The notes: generated from the sequence alone by a model not told the origin. A stretch of DNA of 13,624 nucleotides from CAYQDF01 sp964416175 (GCA_964416175.1 CAYQDF010000085.1:1-13624); one strand, 5' to 3'; shown: positions 1-6,730, counted from the first letter of the stretch. Numbers and translations: made by a program.

Positions 1-265
1 CATGGCGCTTTCTGGTACATAAAAATTTCCCATATTCTTCCCGTTCTCTCCTCGCTCAGGATAGCAGGTGATTATTTTACCTTTCCTCTCTGAATTGTGA
101 CAATGCTGGGGCAGCGTATTTGCTCGTTGCTGGTTGCATCGCAGCATTCCCCATGTTAGAATCACTTTGACATCAAGCCTTGCGTGAATTCGCCCTTCAG
201 AAAAATAATCGATAATGCAATGCAGAGGATCCCTGGCCGAGTCCACGGAAGTGGAAACTGATTTG
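1..265. other. Non-coding stretch upstream of the DUF151 gene
   Basis: I see no credible gene in this stretch. It is clearly more AT-rich than the coding DNA that follows, with stops in most frames. A 7-bp inverted repeat (AATGCTG near 102-108 and CAGCATT near 142-148) is present, but it has no T-run and no strong secondary features, so I do not call it a terminator. The open frame of the first gene extends back to an ATG at 215, but that ATG lacks a Shine-Dalgarno sequence and lies upstream of the likely promoter. Confidence 0.5.
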
Positions 266-274
266 TGGTATAAA
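266..274 (+). promoter_or_regulatory. Candidate extended -10 promoter for the DUF151-dnaB operon
   Basis: The sequence TGGTATAAA is an extended -10 (TGn followed by TATAAA) and would start transcription near 281, about 24 nt before the ATG at 305. No good -35 hexamer is visible 17 bp upstream, which is tolerated by extended -10 promoters. It also argues against translation starting at the upstream ATG at 215. Seen by eye only; no transcription data. Confidence 0.4.
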
Positions 275-292
275 GCAGGGACAACTGCATTT

Positions 293-297
293 GGAGG
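293..297 (+). promoter_or_regulatory. Shine-Dalgarno site fixing the DUF151 gene start
   Basis: GGAGG lies 7 nt before the ATG at 305. This spacing is ideal and decides the start in favour of 305 over the in-frame ATG at 215, which has no such site. Confidence 0.75.
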
Positions 298-304
298 CCG
301 TAAC

Positions 305-865
305 ATGTCGGAAATGCTGGAAGTGGTCATCGATAGCATCCGGGTCAGCCTGATGAACCAACAGCGGATTGTGATCCTGCGGGAGGCGAACGCAGAACGT
401 TACCTCCCGATCTGGATCGGGGTATATGAAGCCGAATCGATCACGATCGCACTGCAGGAGGTGGAGGTCGCCCGGCCATTGACCCATGACCTTCTGAAGA
501 ACATCTTCTCGAGTCTGAACGCACGCGTGGTGCGCGTGGAGGTCGTCGCCTTGAGGGACGATACGTTCTACGGCAACATCGTCGCCGAGGTGGATGGCAG
601 GACGCTGAACATCGATTCCCGGCCTTCCGATGCGCTTGCCCTGGCGGTGCGGGCCCACGTTCCGATCCTGGTCTCCAAATCGGTGATGGAGGTGGCTGGC
701 ATCGTCCCGGAGGAAGACCTGCAAGAGGAACAGGCGGAAAGTGAGCCAGAGCCTGCAGAAGAAGGGGAGGAGCGGCTGTCAGTATTCGAAGATTTTCTCG
801 AGAAGCTCGAGATGGAAGACGATGAAAGCAACGATGAAGAGGAAGGGAGCGAAGATAAAAATTAA
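305..865 (+). CDS. Bifunctional nuclease (DUF151/BFN) domain protein
   Basis: The predicted protein has 186 residues. Residues about 1-135 match the DUF151/BFN fold: an N-terminal segment beginning MSEMLEVVIDSIRVSL, a P-I-W-I-G-x-x-E-A segment, a block resembling the conserved P-L-T-H-D-L helix, and the signature I103-D-S-R-P-S-D-A-L-A-L-A. Family members have been linked to nuclease activity in plants, but the bacterial role is not established, so the nuclease function here is inferred from the family. Residues about 136-186 form a low-complexity tail dominated by Glu and Asp, probably disordered. The start at 305 is chosen because of GGAGG at 293-297. The gene ends 87 nt before dnaB on the same strand, which suggests an operon with replication genes. 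Family assignment is confident; function is not. Confidence 0.9.
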   Translation: MSEMLEVVIDSIRVSLMNQQRIVILREANAERYLPIWIGVYEAESITIALQEVEVARPLTHDLLKNIFSSLNARVVRVEVVALRDDTFYGNIVAEVDGRTLNIDSRPSDALALAVRAHVPILVSKSVMEVAGIVPEEDLQEEQAESEPEPAEEGEERLSVFEDFLEKLEMEDDESNDEEEGSEDKN

Positions 866-909
866 GCGTGGCATTGGGACCTCCCGCCGGGGTGAGCCAG
901 GCAGAGAGT

Positions 910-951
910 ATGAGCGCGCCGGGCGGCCCCGGTTTTCTATCCTTGCAGTAA
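910..951 (+). other. 13-codon mini-ORF just before dnaB
   Basis: An ATG at 910 opens a 13-codon frame (MSAPGGPGFLSLQ) that stops with TAA at 949-951, one base before the dnaB ATG at 953. A purine-rich stretch (AGGCAGAGAG) precedes it. dnaB itself has only a weak ribosome-binding sequence, so terminating ribosomes could re-initiate at dnaB. This may equally be chance; there is no evidence that it is translated. Confidence 0.2.
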
Positions 952-952
952 G

Positions 953-2314
953 ATGAGCGATCTCTCGTTTTCCCAGGTCGATACCTCTCCAGGCCCCCAA
1001 ATCGTCCCTCACAGCCGGGAGGCTGAGGAGGCGGTGCTCGGGTCTATCTTGATCAACCCCGAGGCGTATTATGACGTCGCTCACTTCCTGCAGGCGGAGG
1101 ACTTCTACCTGATCCGGCACCGCTGGATCTGGCAGGCATTTCACCGGCTCCAGGAACGCCGGGCGCCGATCGATTTCGTCACCGTCACCGAAGAACTGGA
1201 CCAGATGGGTCAGCTGGGAGAAGTCGGAGGAGCCGCCTATCTGACGGCGCTCATCAACAACGTCCCCACGTCGCTGCACGCCGAGGCCTACGGGCGGGTG
1301 GTTGAAGAGACCGCCGTTCGTCGCCGGATGCTGGAAGCTGCCAACCAGATCGCGAAGGTGGCTTACAAAGAAGAATCCAGTATTGAAGAGGTGATGAACG
1401 AGGCGGAGAAAGCCATCTTCGGGGTGAGCGAACGCCGGCTGACCCGCGATCTCCAGCCGATCCAGCAGGTTCTGAGCGATTATTACGACCGCATCGACAC
1501 CCTGATGCGCCGCGGAGAGGACACCTTCGGAGTCCCTTCCGGCTTCATTGACCTGGATCGCCTGCTTGGCGGGATGCAGCCCTCGGATTTCTTGATCATC
1601 GCCGGCCGCCCCGGGATGGGCAAGACCGCATTTATGCTCTCCGCGGCAAAGAACGCCGCCCAGACTCACAAGAAGCACGTCGCCATTTTTTCGTTGGAGA
1701 TGGCGAACGAACAGCTGGTGCAGCGCCTCATCGCCCAGGAGACCGGCATCGATATCCATCACCTGCGAACCGGAAGGCTGACAGAAGAAGAGTGGCCGCT
1801 CTTCGCCCACGCCATCGAGGTCCTGAGCGACACGCGCATGTTCCTGGACGATACGCCGGGGCTGACCCCCCTGCAGCTGCGCACCAAGAGCCGACGGCTC
1901 CACATGGAGTACCGTCTTGACCTGGTGCTGGTCGATTACCTGCAGCTGATGAGCGGCGGGCTGCGCATCGAAAACCGGGTCCAGGAAGTGTCGTATATCT
2001 CGCGCAATTTGAAGATGCTTGCCCGGGAGCTCAACGTGCCGGTGCTGGCGGCGGCCCAGCTCTCGCGCGCTGTCGAGCAGCGCGCGGATAAGGAGCCGCA
2101 GCTGTCCGACCTGCGCGAGAGCGGCAGCCTGGAACAAGACTCGGACGTGGTCATGTTCATCCACCGCCCGGACATGTACGAGGCGGATCCCCTGCGACCG
2201 AACGTGGCCCAGATCAAGATTGCCAAGCATCGCAATGGGCCGACCGGTACGATCGAGCTGGTCTTCCGCAGCGCCCTGGCCAAATTCGAAAACGCCGCCA
2301 CCCGCAACCCATGA
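953..2314 (+). CDS. dnaB: Replicative DNA helicase DnaB
   Basis: The 453-residue protein is the hexameric 5'-3' helicase that unwinds DNA at the replication fork. The N-terminal DnaB domain starts around residue 17 (PHSREAEEAVLGSILINPEAYY). The RecA-like C-terminal ATPase follows, with Walker A GRPGMGKT (G218-T225, catalytic K224), Walker B VDYLQLM with D328, the DNA-binding/H4 segment DLRESGSLEQDSDVVMFIHR, and the terminal KIAKHRNGPTG motif. The length is normal for the family and the P-loop region contains no intein. ATG 953 is the only start possible: an in-frame TGA lies at 911 and no GTG or TTG follows it. The ribosome-binding sequence is weak. Its stop overlaps the ATG of the DnaD-like gene (ATGA at 2311-2314), implying translational coupling with genes that probably assist its loading. 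Confidence 0.97.
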   Translation: MSDLSFSQVDTSPGPQIVPHSREAEEAVLGSILINPEAYYDVAHFLQAEDFYLIRHRWIWQAFHRLQERRAPIDFVTVTEELDQMGQLGEVGGAAYLTALINNVPTSLHAEAYGRVVEETAVRRRMLEAANQIAKVAYKEESSIEEVMNEAEKAIFGVSERRLTRDLQPIQQVLSDYYDRIDTLMRRGEDTFGVPSGFIDLDRLLGGMQPSDFLIIAGRPGMGKTAFMLSAAKNAAQTHKKHVAIFSLEMANEQLVQRLIAQETGIDIHHLRTGRLTEEEWPLFAHAIEVLSDTRMFLDDTPGLTPLQLRTKSRRLHMEYRLDLVLVDYLQLMSGGLRIENRVQEVSYISRNLKMLARELNVPVLAAAQLSRAVEQRADKEPQLSDLRESGSLEQDSDVVMFIHRPDMYEADPLRPNVAQIKIAKHRNGPTGTIELVFRSALAKFENAATRNP

Positions 2315-3018
2315 AGAAATTTCCGGGCTTTCCTGAGGGAAAAGTACGATTGACCGGCCTGCCGGAACAATTCTTTCGAGACCTGCTGCCGAGCATTGAC
2401 GACCTGGCGGAGCTAAAAGTCACCCTGTACATTTTCTGGCGGTTGAACCGCATGGAGGGCGCCTTCCGGTATCTCCGGCATGAGGACTTCCTTTCCGACC
2501 AGGAATTCCTCGAGGGGCTTGACCCTGAGGCAGAGGATCCTGTCCAGGCCCTGGAGGCTGCCCTGCGGCGCTGTGTGGCGCGCGGTACGCTGCTCGAAGC
2601 AACGCTCGCGGTGGAAGGTCGAAAGGAAGGATTTTATTTCATGAATACCGCGCGCGGGCGGGCAGCAGTGGAAGCCATCAGCCGGGGCGAGTGGAAGCCT
2701 TCCGGCGATGCGAGCAGGCCAGTCGAACTCGTACCGGAGGCGCCGAATGTTTACCGGCTGTACGAGGAAAACATTGGACCATTGACTCCCTTGATCGCTG
2801 AATACCTGCGGGATGCAGAGGAATCTTACCCGGCTGATTGGATCGAGGACGCCGTGCGCATCGCTGTGGAGAACAACGCTCGCCGGTGGAGCTACGTGGC
2901 AGCTATCCTGGAACGCTGGCAGGAAGGAGGACGGGATGAGCGAAAAGATCGACGAGATTCTGAAAAGGATCGCCGCCGCTACGTCGAAGGAGAGCTCTCC
3001 GATTTCGTCGAGCACTGA
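2311..3018 (+). CDS. DnaD-domain replication initiation protein
   Basis: The 235-residue protein carries a C-terminal DnaD/DnaB_2 domain at about residues 147-205. It begins NVYRLYEENIGPLTPLIAEYLRD and ends in the hallmark Y-x-x-x-I-L-x-x-W motif (Y195-VAAILER-W203). Residues 1-140 form a winged-helix-like N-terminal region (inferred from DnaD relatives, not from motifs). The last 28 residues are highly charged, rich in Arg, Lys, Asp and Glu, and end RYVEGELSDFVEH. In Firmicutes, DnaD proteins remodel DNA and recruit the helicase-loader complex in primosome assembly. A matching role here is inferred from its place between dnaB and a DnaC-like loader. Its start overlaps the dnaB stop by 4 nt and its 3' end overlaps the next gene by 83 nt. 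The domain call is strong; the precise mechanism is unknown. Confidence 0.88.
   Translation: MKKFPGFPEGKVRLTGLPEQFFRDLLPSIDDLAELKVTLYIFWRLNRMEGAFRYLRHEDFLSDQEFLEGLDPEAEDPVQALEAALRRCVARGTLLEATLAVEGRKEGFYFMNTARGRAAVEAISRGEWKPSGDASRPVELVPEAPNVYRLYEENIGPLTPLIAEYLRDAEESYPADWIEDAVRIAVENNARRWSYVAAILERWQEGGRDERKDRRDSEKDRRRYVEGELSDFVEH
2924..2930 (+). promoter_or_regulatory. Shine-Dalgarno site for the DnaC-like gene, inside the dnaD-like gene
   Basis: AAGGAGG ends 5 nt before ATG 2936. It fixes the start of the tandem AAA+ protein at 2936 and not at the in-frame ATG 2813, and so establishes the 83-nt overlap with the DnaD-like reading frame. Confidence 0.75.
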
Positions 3019-4378
3019 GCCTGACCAGCCTGCGGCGGCGCAGGGTCTGCTGGGCGACCCGGACTGCCCGCACTGCCACGGGGTGGGCTATCTGCGCCTG
3101 GAGGTCCCACTCGATCACCCGGACTTTGGCAGGTTGGAGATCTGCGCCTGCCGTCGGGCAAAAGTCAGCGCGCAGGTCCACCGGCGTTTATTCTCGCTCA
3201 GCAACTTGGATGAGCTGAGCCACCTCACCTTCGAAAATTTCCAGCCGCGAGGCCGGATCGGGTTGGGAAAACTTCAGGCAGATTCGATTGAATTTGCTTA
3301 CAACCAGGCCCGCCAGTTCGCACAGAAGCTGGAGGGCTGGCTGTTTCTTCAGGGACCCTATGGGTGCGGGAAGACGCACCTGGCGGCAGCCGTCGCCAAT
3401 TTCGCTGTCGATATCGGCGTGCCGACCCTCTTCCTCACCGTCCCTGACCTGCTCGACACGCTGCGCTTTGCATATTCCGATCCAGATGCGACTTTCGAGG
3501 ATCGCTTTGAGCAGATCCGTCGCTCGCGCCTGCTTGTCATGGATGACTTTGGCACTCAGAACGCAACCGCCTGGGCGCAGGAAAAGCTGTTCCAGATCGT
3601 CAATTTCCGCTACATCAACCGCCTGCCCCTGGTGGTGACGACCAACAATTCCCTGCCGGAGATCGAGGAACGCGTTCGTTCCCGCCTGCGCGACCCGGAG
3701 CTGGTCACGCGAGTCTTCATCAACGCGCCTGACTACCGCAACCCAACCGACGAGATGGGTCACGCCGACATCTCCACTTTGAGCAACCTTGGACACCTGA
3801 CCTTTGGCAACTTTAGCGACCGGCGCGGCGAAGGGCTGACGGCTGAGGACCTGCAGAATCTGGAGAATGCACTGCAGACTGCACATGAGTTCGCCGAGCA
3901 CCCGGAAGGCTGGCTTGTGTTTATCGGGAGCCATGGCAGCGGCAAGACGCACCTGGCTGCCGCGATCGGGAATTACCGGGCCAACCTGGGCGACCCGCCT
4001 GTCTTTCTCTCGGCGATCGAGTTTCTTGATCACCTCCGCGCCACCTTCAATCCGAACAGCACCATCCGCTACGACCGCCGATTTGACGAGGCCAAGAACG
4101 CCCGGCTGTTGATCCTGGATGGTCTTGGAACCCAGTCGATGACCCCCTGGGCGCGGGAAAAAATCTTCCAGCTGTTCGATTATCGGTACAACGTTCGCCT
4201 GCCAACCATCATCACCATGACCGACGGGCTGGAGGACCTTTTCAGCCGGGAACCCGGGCTGGCGAGCCGCATGATGGACAGGAGACTGTGCACCGTCTTC
4301 GCCATTACTGCGCCGCCTTTCACGGGGGGTCCAGGCATGGCGAGGGGGAAGCGGAAGCGAGGAATGAGGAAGACGTAA
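2936..4378 (+). CDS. DnaC/DnaI-like helicase loader with two tandem AAA+ domains
   Basis: The 480-residue protein is about twice as long as typical DnaC (about 245) or well over DnaI (about 310). Residues 44-72 form a four-cysteine module (C44-P-H-C47 and C70-A-C72), recalling the zinc-binding N-terminal domain through which DnaI contacts DnaB. AAA+ unit 1 (about 90-270) has Walker A GPYGCGKT (G140-T147), Walker B LLVMDDFG (D203, D204), sensor-like VVTTNN and an arginine-finger-like R-S-R-L. AAA+ unit 2 (about 280-465) has Walker A GSHGSGKT (G331-T338, K337), but Walker B reads LLILDGLG (D395 followed by G396) and the sensor segment reads IITMTD. The two units look about half identical by eye from P-loop to Walker B, pointing to internal duplication. 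The C-terminus is basic. IstB-type transposition ATPases are an alternative family, but the context with dnaB and the DnaD-like gene favours helicase loading. Confidence 0.88.
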   Translation: MSEKIDEILKRIAAATSKESSPISSSTEPDQPAAAQGLLGDPDCPHCHGVGYLRLEVPLDHPDFGRLEICACRRAKVSAQVHRRLFSLSNLDELSHLTFENFQPRGRIGLGKLQADSIEFAYNQARQFAQKLEGWLFLQGPYGCGKTHLAAAVANFAVDIGVPTLFLTVPDLLDTLRFAYSDPDATFEDRFEQIRRSRLLVMDDFGTQNATAWAQEKLFQIVNFRYINRLPLVVTTNNSLPEIEERVRSRLRDPELVTRVFINAPDYRNPTDEMGHADISTLSNLGHLTFGNFSDRRGEGLTAEDLQNLENALQTAHEFAEHPEGWLVFIGSHGSGKTHLAAAIGNYRANLGDPPVFLSAIEFLDHLRATFNPNSTIRYDRRFDEAKNARLLILDGLGTQSMTPWAREKIFQLFDYRYNVRLPTIITMTDGLEDLFSREPGLASRMMDRRLCTVFAITAPPFTGGPGMARGKRKRGMRKT

Positions 4379-4437
4379 GCCGGACGAAAACGTACAACCC
4401 ATTAATTTTCCCAATGAATTGAATAAAGGGAAGTGAA

Positions 4438-5499
4438 ATGTCTGAAAAAAAGCTTTTTACCGAACTGCCTTTACCTCCGCACTTCGAGGCTGGGAAAGTC
4501 GGCGAGGTGTGGAGAGTCCCTTACGAGGAGCGAGCGACAGCCGCGCGCGCCTGGGCCCGCGAACACGGCTTGCAGCCCGCAGCCGCGGATGGCTTTCGGA
4601 TTGCCCTGCTCCTGGTGGATGTCCAGAACACTTTCTGCATCCCGGGTTACGAGCTGTACGTCGGAGGGCGCTCCGGGACGGGCGCGGTCGACGACAACAC
4701 GCGGCTGGTCCAGTTTATCTACCGGAATCTGGGTTCGATCACCCATATTGCTGCCACTTTCGACACCCACCAGGCGGCGCAGATTTTCCACGCGCTCTTC
4801 CTGGTGAACGAACAGGGGGAACACCCAGCACCGTACACGCAGGTCACCGATGAGGATGTGCGCCGGGGTGTCTGGAAGTTCAACGCCGATCTGGCGGAGA
4901 GCCTGGGGATCGATGCCGCCTACGGGCAGCGCCACCTGCTGCACTACACCGAAGAGCTGGCCCGGCGCCGCAAATACACTCTGACGATCTGGCCTTACCA
5001 TGCCATGCTGGGTGGGTTGGGCCACGCCCTGGTTTCGACGGTGGAGGAGGCGATCTTCTTTCACAGCGTGGCACGCTACGGTCGCCCGACCTATGAGATC
5101 AAGGGGTCCAATCCCCTCACGGAGCACTACTCGGCGGTTGGGCCGGAGGTGCTGACCGGACCGGATGGCAGGCCGATTGGGGAGAAGAGCAGCCGGTTCT
5201 ACGAACTGGCTCAGGCGTACGACGCCCTGCTCATCGCCGGGCAGGCGAAGAGCCACTGCGTCGCCTGGACGGTTGAAGACCTGCTGGACGAGTGCCAGTC
5301 GAAAGCACCCGGCCTTCTGGATAAGATCTACCTGCTCGAAGACTGCAGCTCTCCGGTGGTGGTGCCCGGCGCGATCGATTTCACGGAGCAGGCGGACGCA
5401 GCTTACCGACGCTTCGCCGAAGCCGGGATGCATGTGGTGCGCTCAACGGAACCGATGGCTGGCTGGCTCACGCGGATGCGAGAGTTGAACCGCGGGTGA
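4438..5499 (+). CDS. Isochorismatase-superfamily cysteine hydrolase (nicotinamidase-like)
   Basis: The 353-residue protein has the complete Asp-Lys-Cys triad of this superfamily: D61 in LLLVDVQNTF, K222 in EIKGSN and C274 in SHCVAWT. Metal-site-like residues D109, H111 and H118 lie in DTHQAAQIFHALF, as in nicotinamidases. Such enzymes cleave amides, carbamoyl groups or the isochorismate ether. The substrate here cannot be told from sequence. The protein is much longer than the common 180-220 residues: about 55 extra residues precede the core, and the D61-K222 distance (161) is about 60 longer than in E. coli PncA. The inserted segment includes RRGVWKFNADLAESLG and HYTEELARRRKYTLTIWPYH. An AAAGGGAA sequence about 6-7 nt before ATG 4438 supports the start. 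It lies 59 nt after the loader gene, in an AT-richer gap, so it may be separately transcribed. Confidence 0.85.
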   Translation: MSEKKLFTELPLPPHFEAGKVGEVWRVPYEERATAARAWAREHGLQPAAADGFRIALLLVDVQNTFCIPGYELYVGGRSGTGAVDDNTRLVQFIYRNLGSITHIAATFDTHQAAQIFHALFLVNEQGEHPAPYTQVTDEDVRRGVWKFNADLAESLGIDAAYGQRHLLHYTEELARRRKYTLTIWPYHAMLGGLGHALVSTVEEAIFFHSVARYGRPTYEIKGSNPLTEHYSAVGPEVLTGPDGRPIGEKSSRFYELAQAYDALLIAGQAKSHCVAWTVEDLLDECQSKAPGLLDKIYLLEDCSSPVVVPGAIDFTEQADAAYRRFAEAGMHVVRSTEPMAGWLTRMRELNRG

Positions 5500-5523
5500 C
5501 ACCGGATTGGCTGACCCGACGGC

Positions 5524-5554
5524 CTCCTGAGGCTCAGCTGGTGGTTTTCAGGAG
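5524..5554 (+). repeat. 7-bp inverted repeat downstream of the hydrolase gene
   Basis: CTCCTGA (5524-5530) can pair with TCAGGAG (5548-5554) around a 17-nt loop. It starts 24 nt after the hydrolase stop and could help end that transcript, but no T-run follows, so a terminator call is weak. Confidence 0.25.
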
Positions 5555-5601
5555 TATGCCCGCTTGAACACTTAATCAGTGATGCTGATCTCGATCGTAT
5601 C

Positions 5602-5630
5602 TTGCTTCTCGGCAGGGCATCTGCTATAAT
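5602..5630 (+). promoter_or_regulatory. Promoter of tRNA-Val
   Basis: TTGCTT (5602-5607) and TATAAT (5625-5630) are separated by exactly 17 bp. The -10 box is also extended by TGC (5622-5624). Transcription would start near 5637, about 10 nt before the mature tRNA. This is the best sigma-70-type promoter in the window. Confidence 0.82.
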
Positions 5631-5646
5631 CCAAGGGAGTATTCCC

Positions 5647-5720
<74 letters not shown>

Positions 5721-5729
5721 TGAGAATGC

Positions 5730-5768
5730 AATCAGCCCTCAGCAGGGCAGCTGCTGAGGGCTGATTTT
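5730..5768 (+). terminator. Rho-independent terminator of tRNA-Val
   Basis: A perfect 16-bp inverted repeat (5730-5745 with 5751-5766, loop GGCAG) closes 9 nt after the tRNA and runs into a short T-run (ATTTTC). A second T-run (CCTTTT) follows about 10 nt later. The stem is unusually long and perfect for this window. Because it is symmetric, with AA at its 5' edge, weak bidirectional action is possible. Confidence 0.8.
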
Positions 5769-5852
5769 CATCATCCTTTTAGATGTAAACTTCAACCCAG
5801 CAGATCTTTGGACAACCCCAAGCTGCGGCTGTAAAATCGGCATAAAAAACCC

Positions 5853-5858
5853 TATAAG
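5853..5858 (+). promoter_or_regulatory. Weak candidate -10 box for the 97-residue ORF
   Basis: TATAAG lies in an AT-rich stretch about 83 nt before the ATG at 5941. The hexamer 17 bp upstream (TGTAAA) is a poor -35. An imperfect hairpin (TAAC...GTTA, about 5874-5898, one bulge) would fall in the resulting leader. Offered as the most likely site, not as a firm call. Confidence 0.22.
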
Positions 5859-5940
5859 CGATTTTGTAGCTTGTAACAAAAACCGCGCAGTTTCGTTATC
5901 CTCTTCACAACCCGGTCCAGATTAACCAGGGAACACGTAA

Positions 5941-6234
5941 ATGGATAGTCATTGCTATATTACAAGTATCACGGGAATGGCGATAAGTATGCGGCAAGGA
6001 CTGGAATACTTCGTGTGGAGGAAATCAAAGACAAAGCAGCTTTTTCGGGTAGTCCGGCGTGAGGTCCGAGCTCGAACGAACAAGGGCTACCCTATTTCGT
6101 TTATTTTAAAAAGCATCCCCCAGGCTTTCGATTCCTGGGAGATCGCACAATATACTGCGGACCAACTAAACCAGCAGCTGCTCTCCAGCGGCGCACCAGA
6201 TTGGATCGAGGAGGAATTGCCGGAGATCGAATGA
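5941..6234 (+). CDS. Hypothetical protein, 97 residues
   Basis: I do not recognise this protein. AGGGA (5928-5932), 8 nt before the ATG, is a reasonable ribosome-binding site; internal in-frame ATGs at 5977 and 5989 are alternatives. The sequence is strongly basic in residues about 25-50 (VWRKSKTKQLFRVVRREVRARTNKG) and turns acidic at the C-terminus (DWIEEELPEIE). There are no membrane segments, signal peptide or cysteine motifs. The basic central part could bind nucleic acid, but this is speculation. The gene and its upstream region are AT-richer than neighbouring genes, which hints at a different origin or a poorly constrained ORF. It follows the tRNA-Val terminator and converges on the thioredoxin gene across a hairpin at 6252-6293. 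Confidence 0.55.
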   Translation: MDSHCYITSITGMAISMRQGLEYFVWRKSKTKQLFRVVRREVRARTNKGYPISFILKSIPQAFDSWEIAQYTADQLNQQLLSSGAPDWIEEELPEIE

Positions 6235-6251
6235 GATTATTTATTCATAGT

Positions 6252-6293
6252 GCAGCAGGGCTGGACGGTGGAAAGGCTGCCCGGCCCTGCTGC
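6252..6293. terminator. Hairpin between convergent genes, likely terminator
   Basis: A 13-bp stem (6252-6264 with 6281-6293, one G-U pair) encloses a 16-nt loop between the ends of the 97-residue ORF (6234) and the convergent thioredoxin gene (6322). On the plus strand it is followed by TTTAAGG and on the minus strand by ACTATGAATAA, so neither U-tract is strong. Position and stem strength support a shared, possibly inefficient, bidirectional terminator. Confidence 0.6.
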
Positions 6294-6321
6294 TTTAAGG
6301 ATCCCTACTCCTGGAAGACCT

Positions 6322-6654
6322 TTACACTTTATCGAGAAAAGTCTGGACCCTGGCTTTCAACGCCGGAGCCGGGCTGGCACCCATCTGCCGGTCGATCACC
6401 TCACCTCTGGCGATGAACAGCAGGGTGGGAATGCCCATGACCCCATATTCCATAGCCCACTGAGGGTTTTCATCGGTGTTGACCTTGACCACCACCAGCC
6501 GGCCGGTCTGCTCTCTGGCGACCTCCTCCAGGACCGGTGCGATCATTTTGCAAGGCCCACACCATGGCGCCCAAAAGTCGACGATCACAGGCAGGGGAGA
6601 ATTAAGCACTTTCTCCTGAAATTCCGAATCATCGATGTGAATCAAATTCTCCAT
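6322..6654 (-). CDS. Thioredoxin
   Basis: The 110-residue protein is a classical single-domain cytosolic thioredoxin, which reduces protein disulfides using electrons from thioredoxin reductase. It shows the active site W31-C-G-P-C35-K36, the buried Asp D26 in VDFWAPWC, and the cis-proline P76 in GIPTLLF. It lacks a signal peptide or membrane anchor, and its length is standard. AGGAG on the minus strand (complement of 6661-6665), 6 nt before the ATG, confirms the start. It is the only minus-strand gene in the window, converging on the 97-residue ORF and diverging from glucokinase. No reductase gene is present here. I leave the symbol blank because several thioredoxin paralogues are usual in such genomes. 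Confidence 0.96.
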   Translation of the reverse strand: MENLIHIDDSEFQEKVLNSPLPVIVDFWAPWCGPCKMIAPVLEEVAREQTGRLVVVKVNTDENPQWAMEYGVMGIPTLLFIARGEVIDRQMGASPAPALKARVQTFLDKV

Positions 6655-6730
6655 TCAAATCTCCTGATACGAATCAATTTTCTCATGCTGGCATAAGGTA
6701 GACGGGTTAAGAGACCAAAATCTTACGTGC

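Noticed and set aside
186..197. GAATTCGCCCTT, identical to the edge of a common TA-cloning vector
   Set aside because: The flanking bases do not match the vector and the surrounding region leads smoothly to a native promoter and gene, so a chance match is more likely than contamination.
779..2230. 483-residue open frame antisense to dnaB
   Set aside because: It is the mirror of a confident helicase gene, with His/Gln/Arg-rich composition typical of antisense frames in GC-rich DNA and no recognisable domain.
2936..4378. IstB-type transposition ATPase belonging to an insertion sequence
   Set aside because: No IstA transposase or terminal inverted repeats nearby; the Cys4 N-terminal module and the adjacent dnaB and DnaD-like genes favour a helicase loader.
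3188..4414. 408-residue open frame antisense to the loader gene
   Set aside because: Opposite strand of a protein with two intact P-loops; its composition is typical of an antisense shadow.
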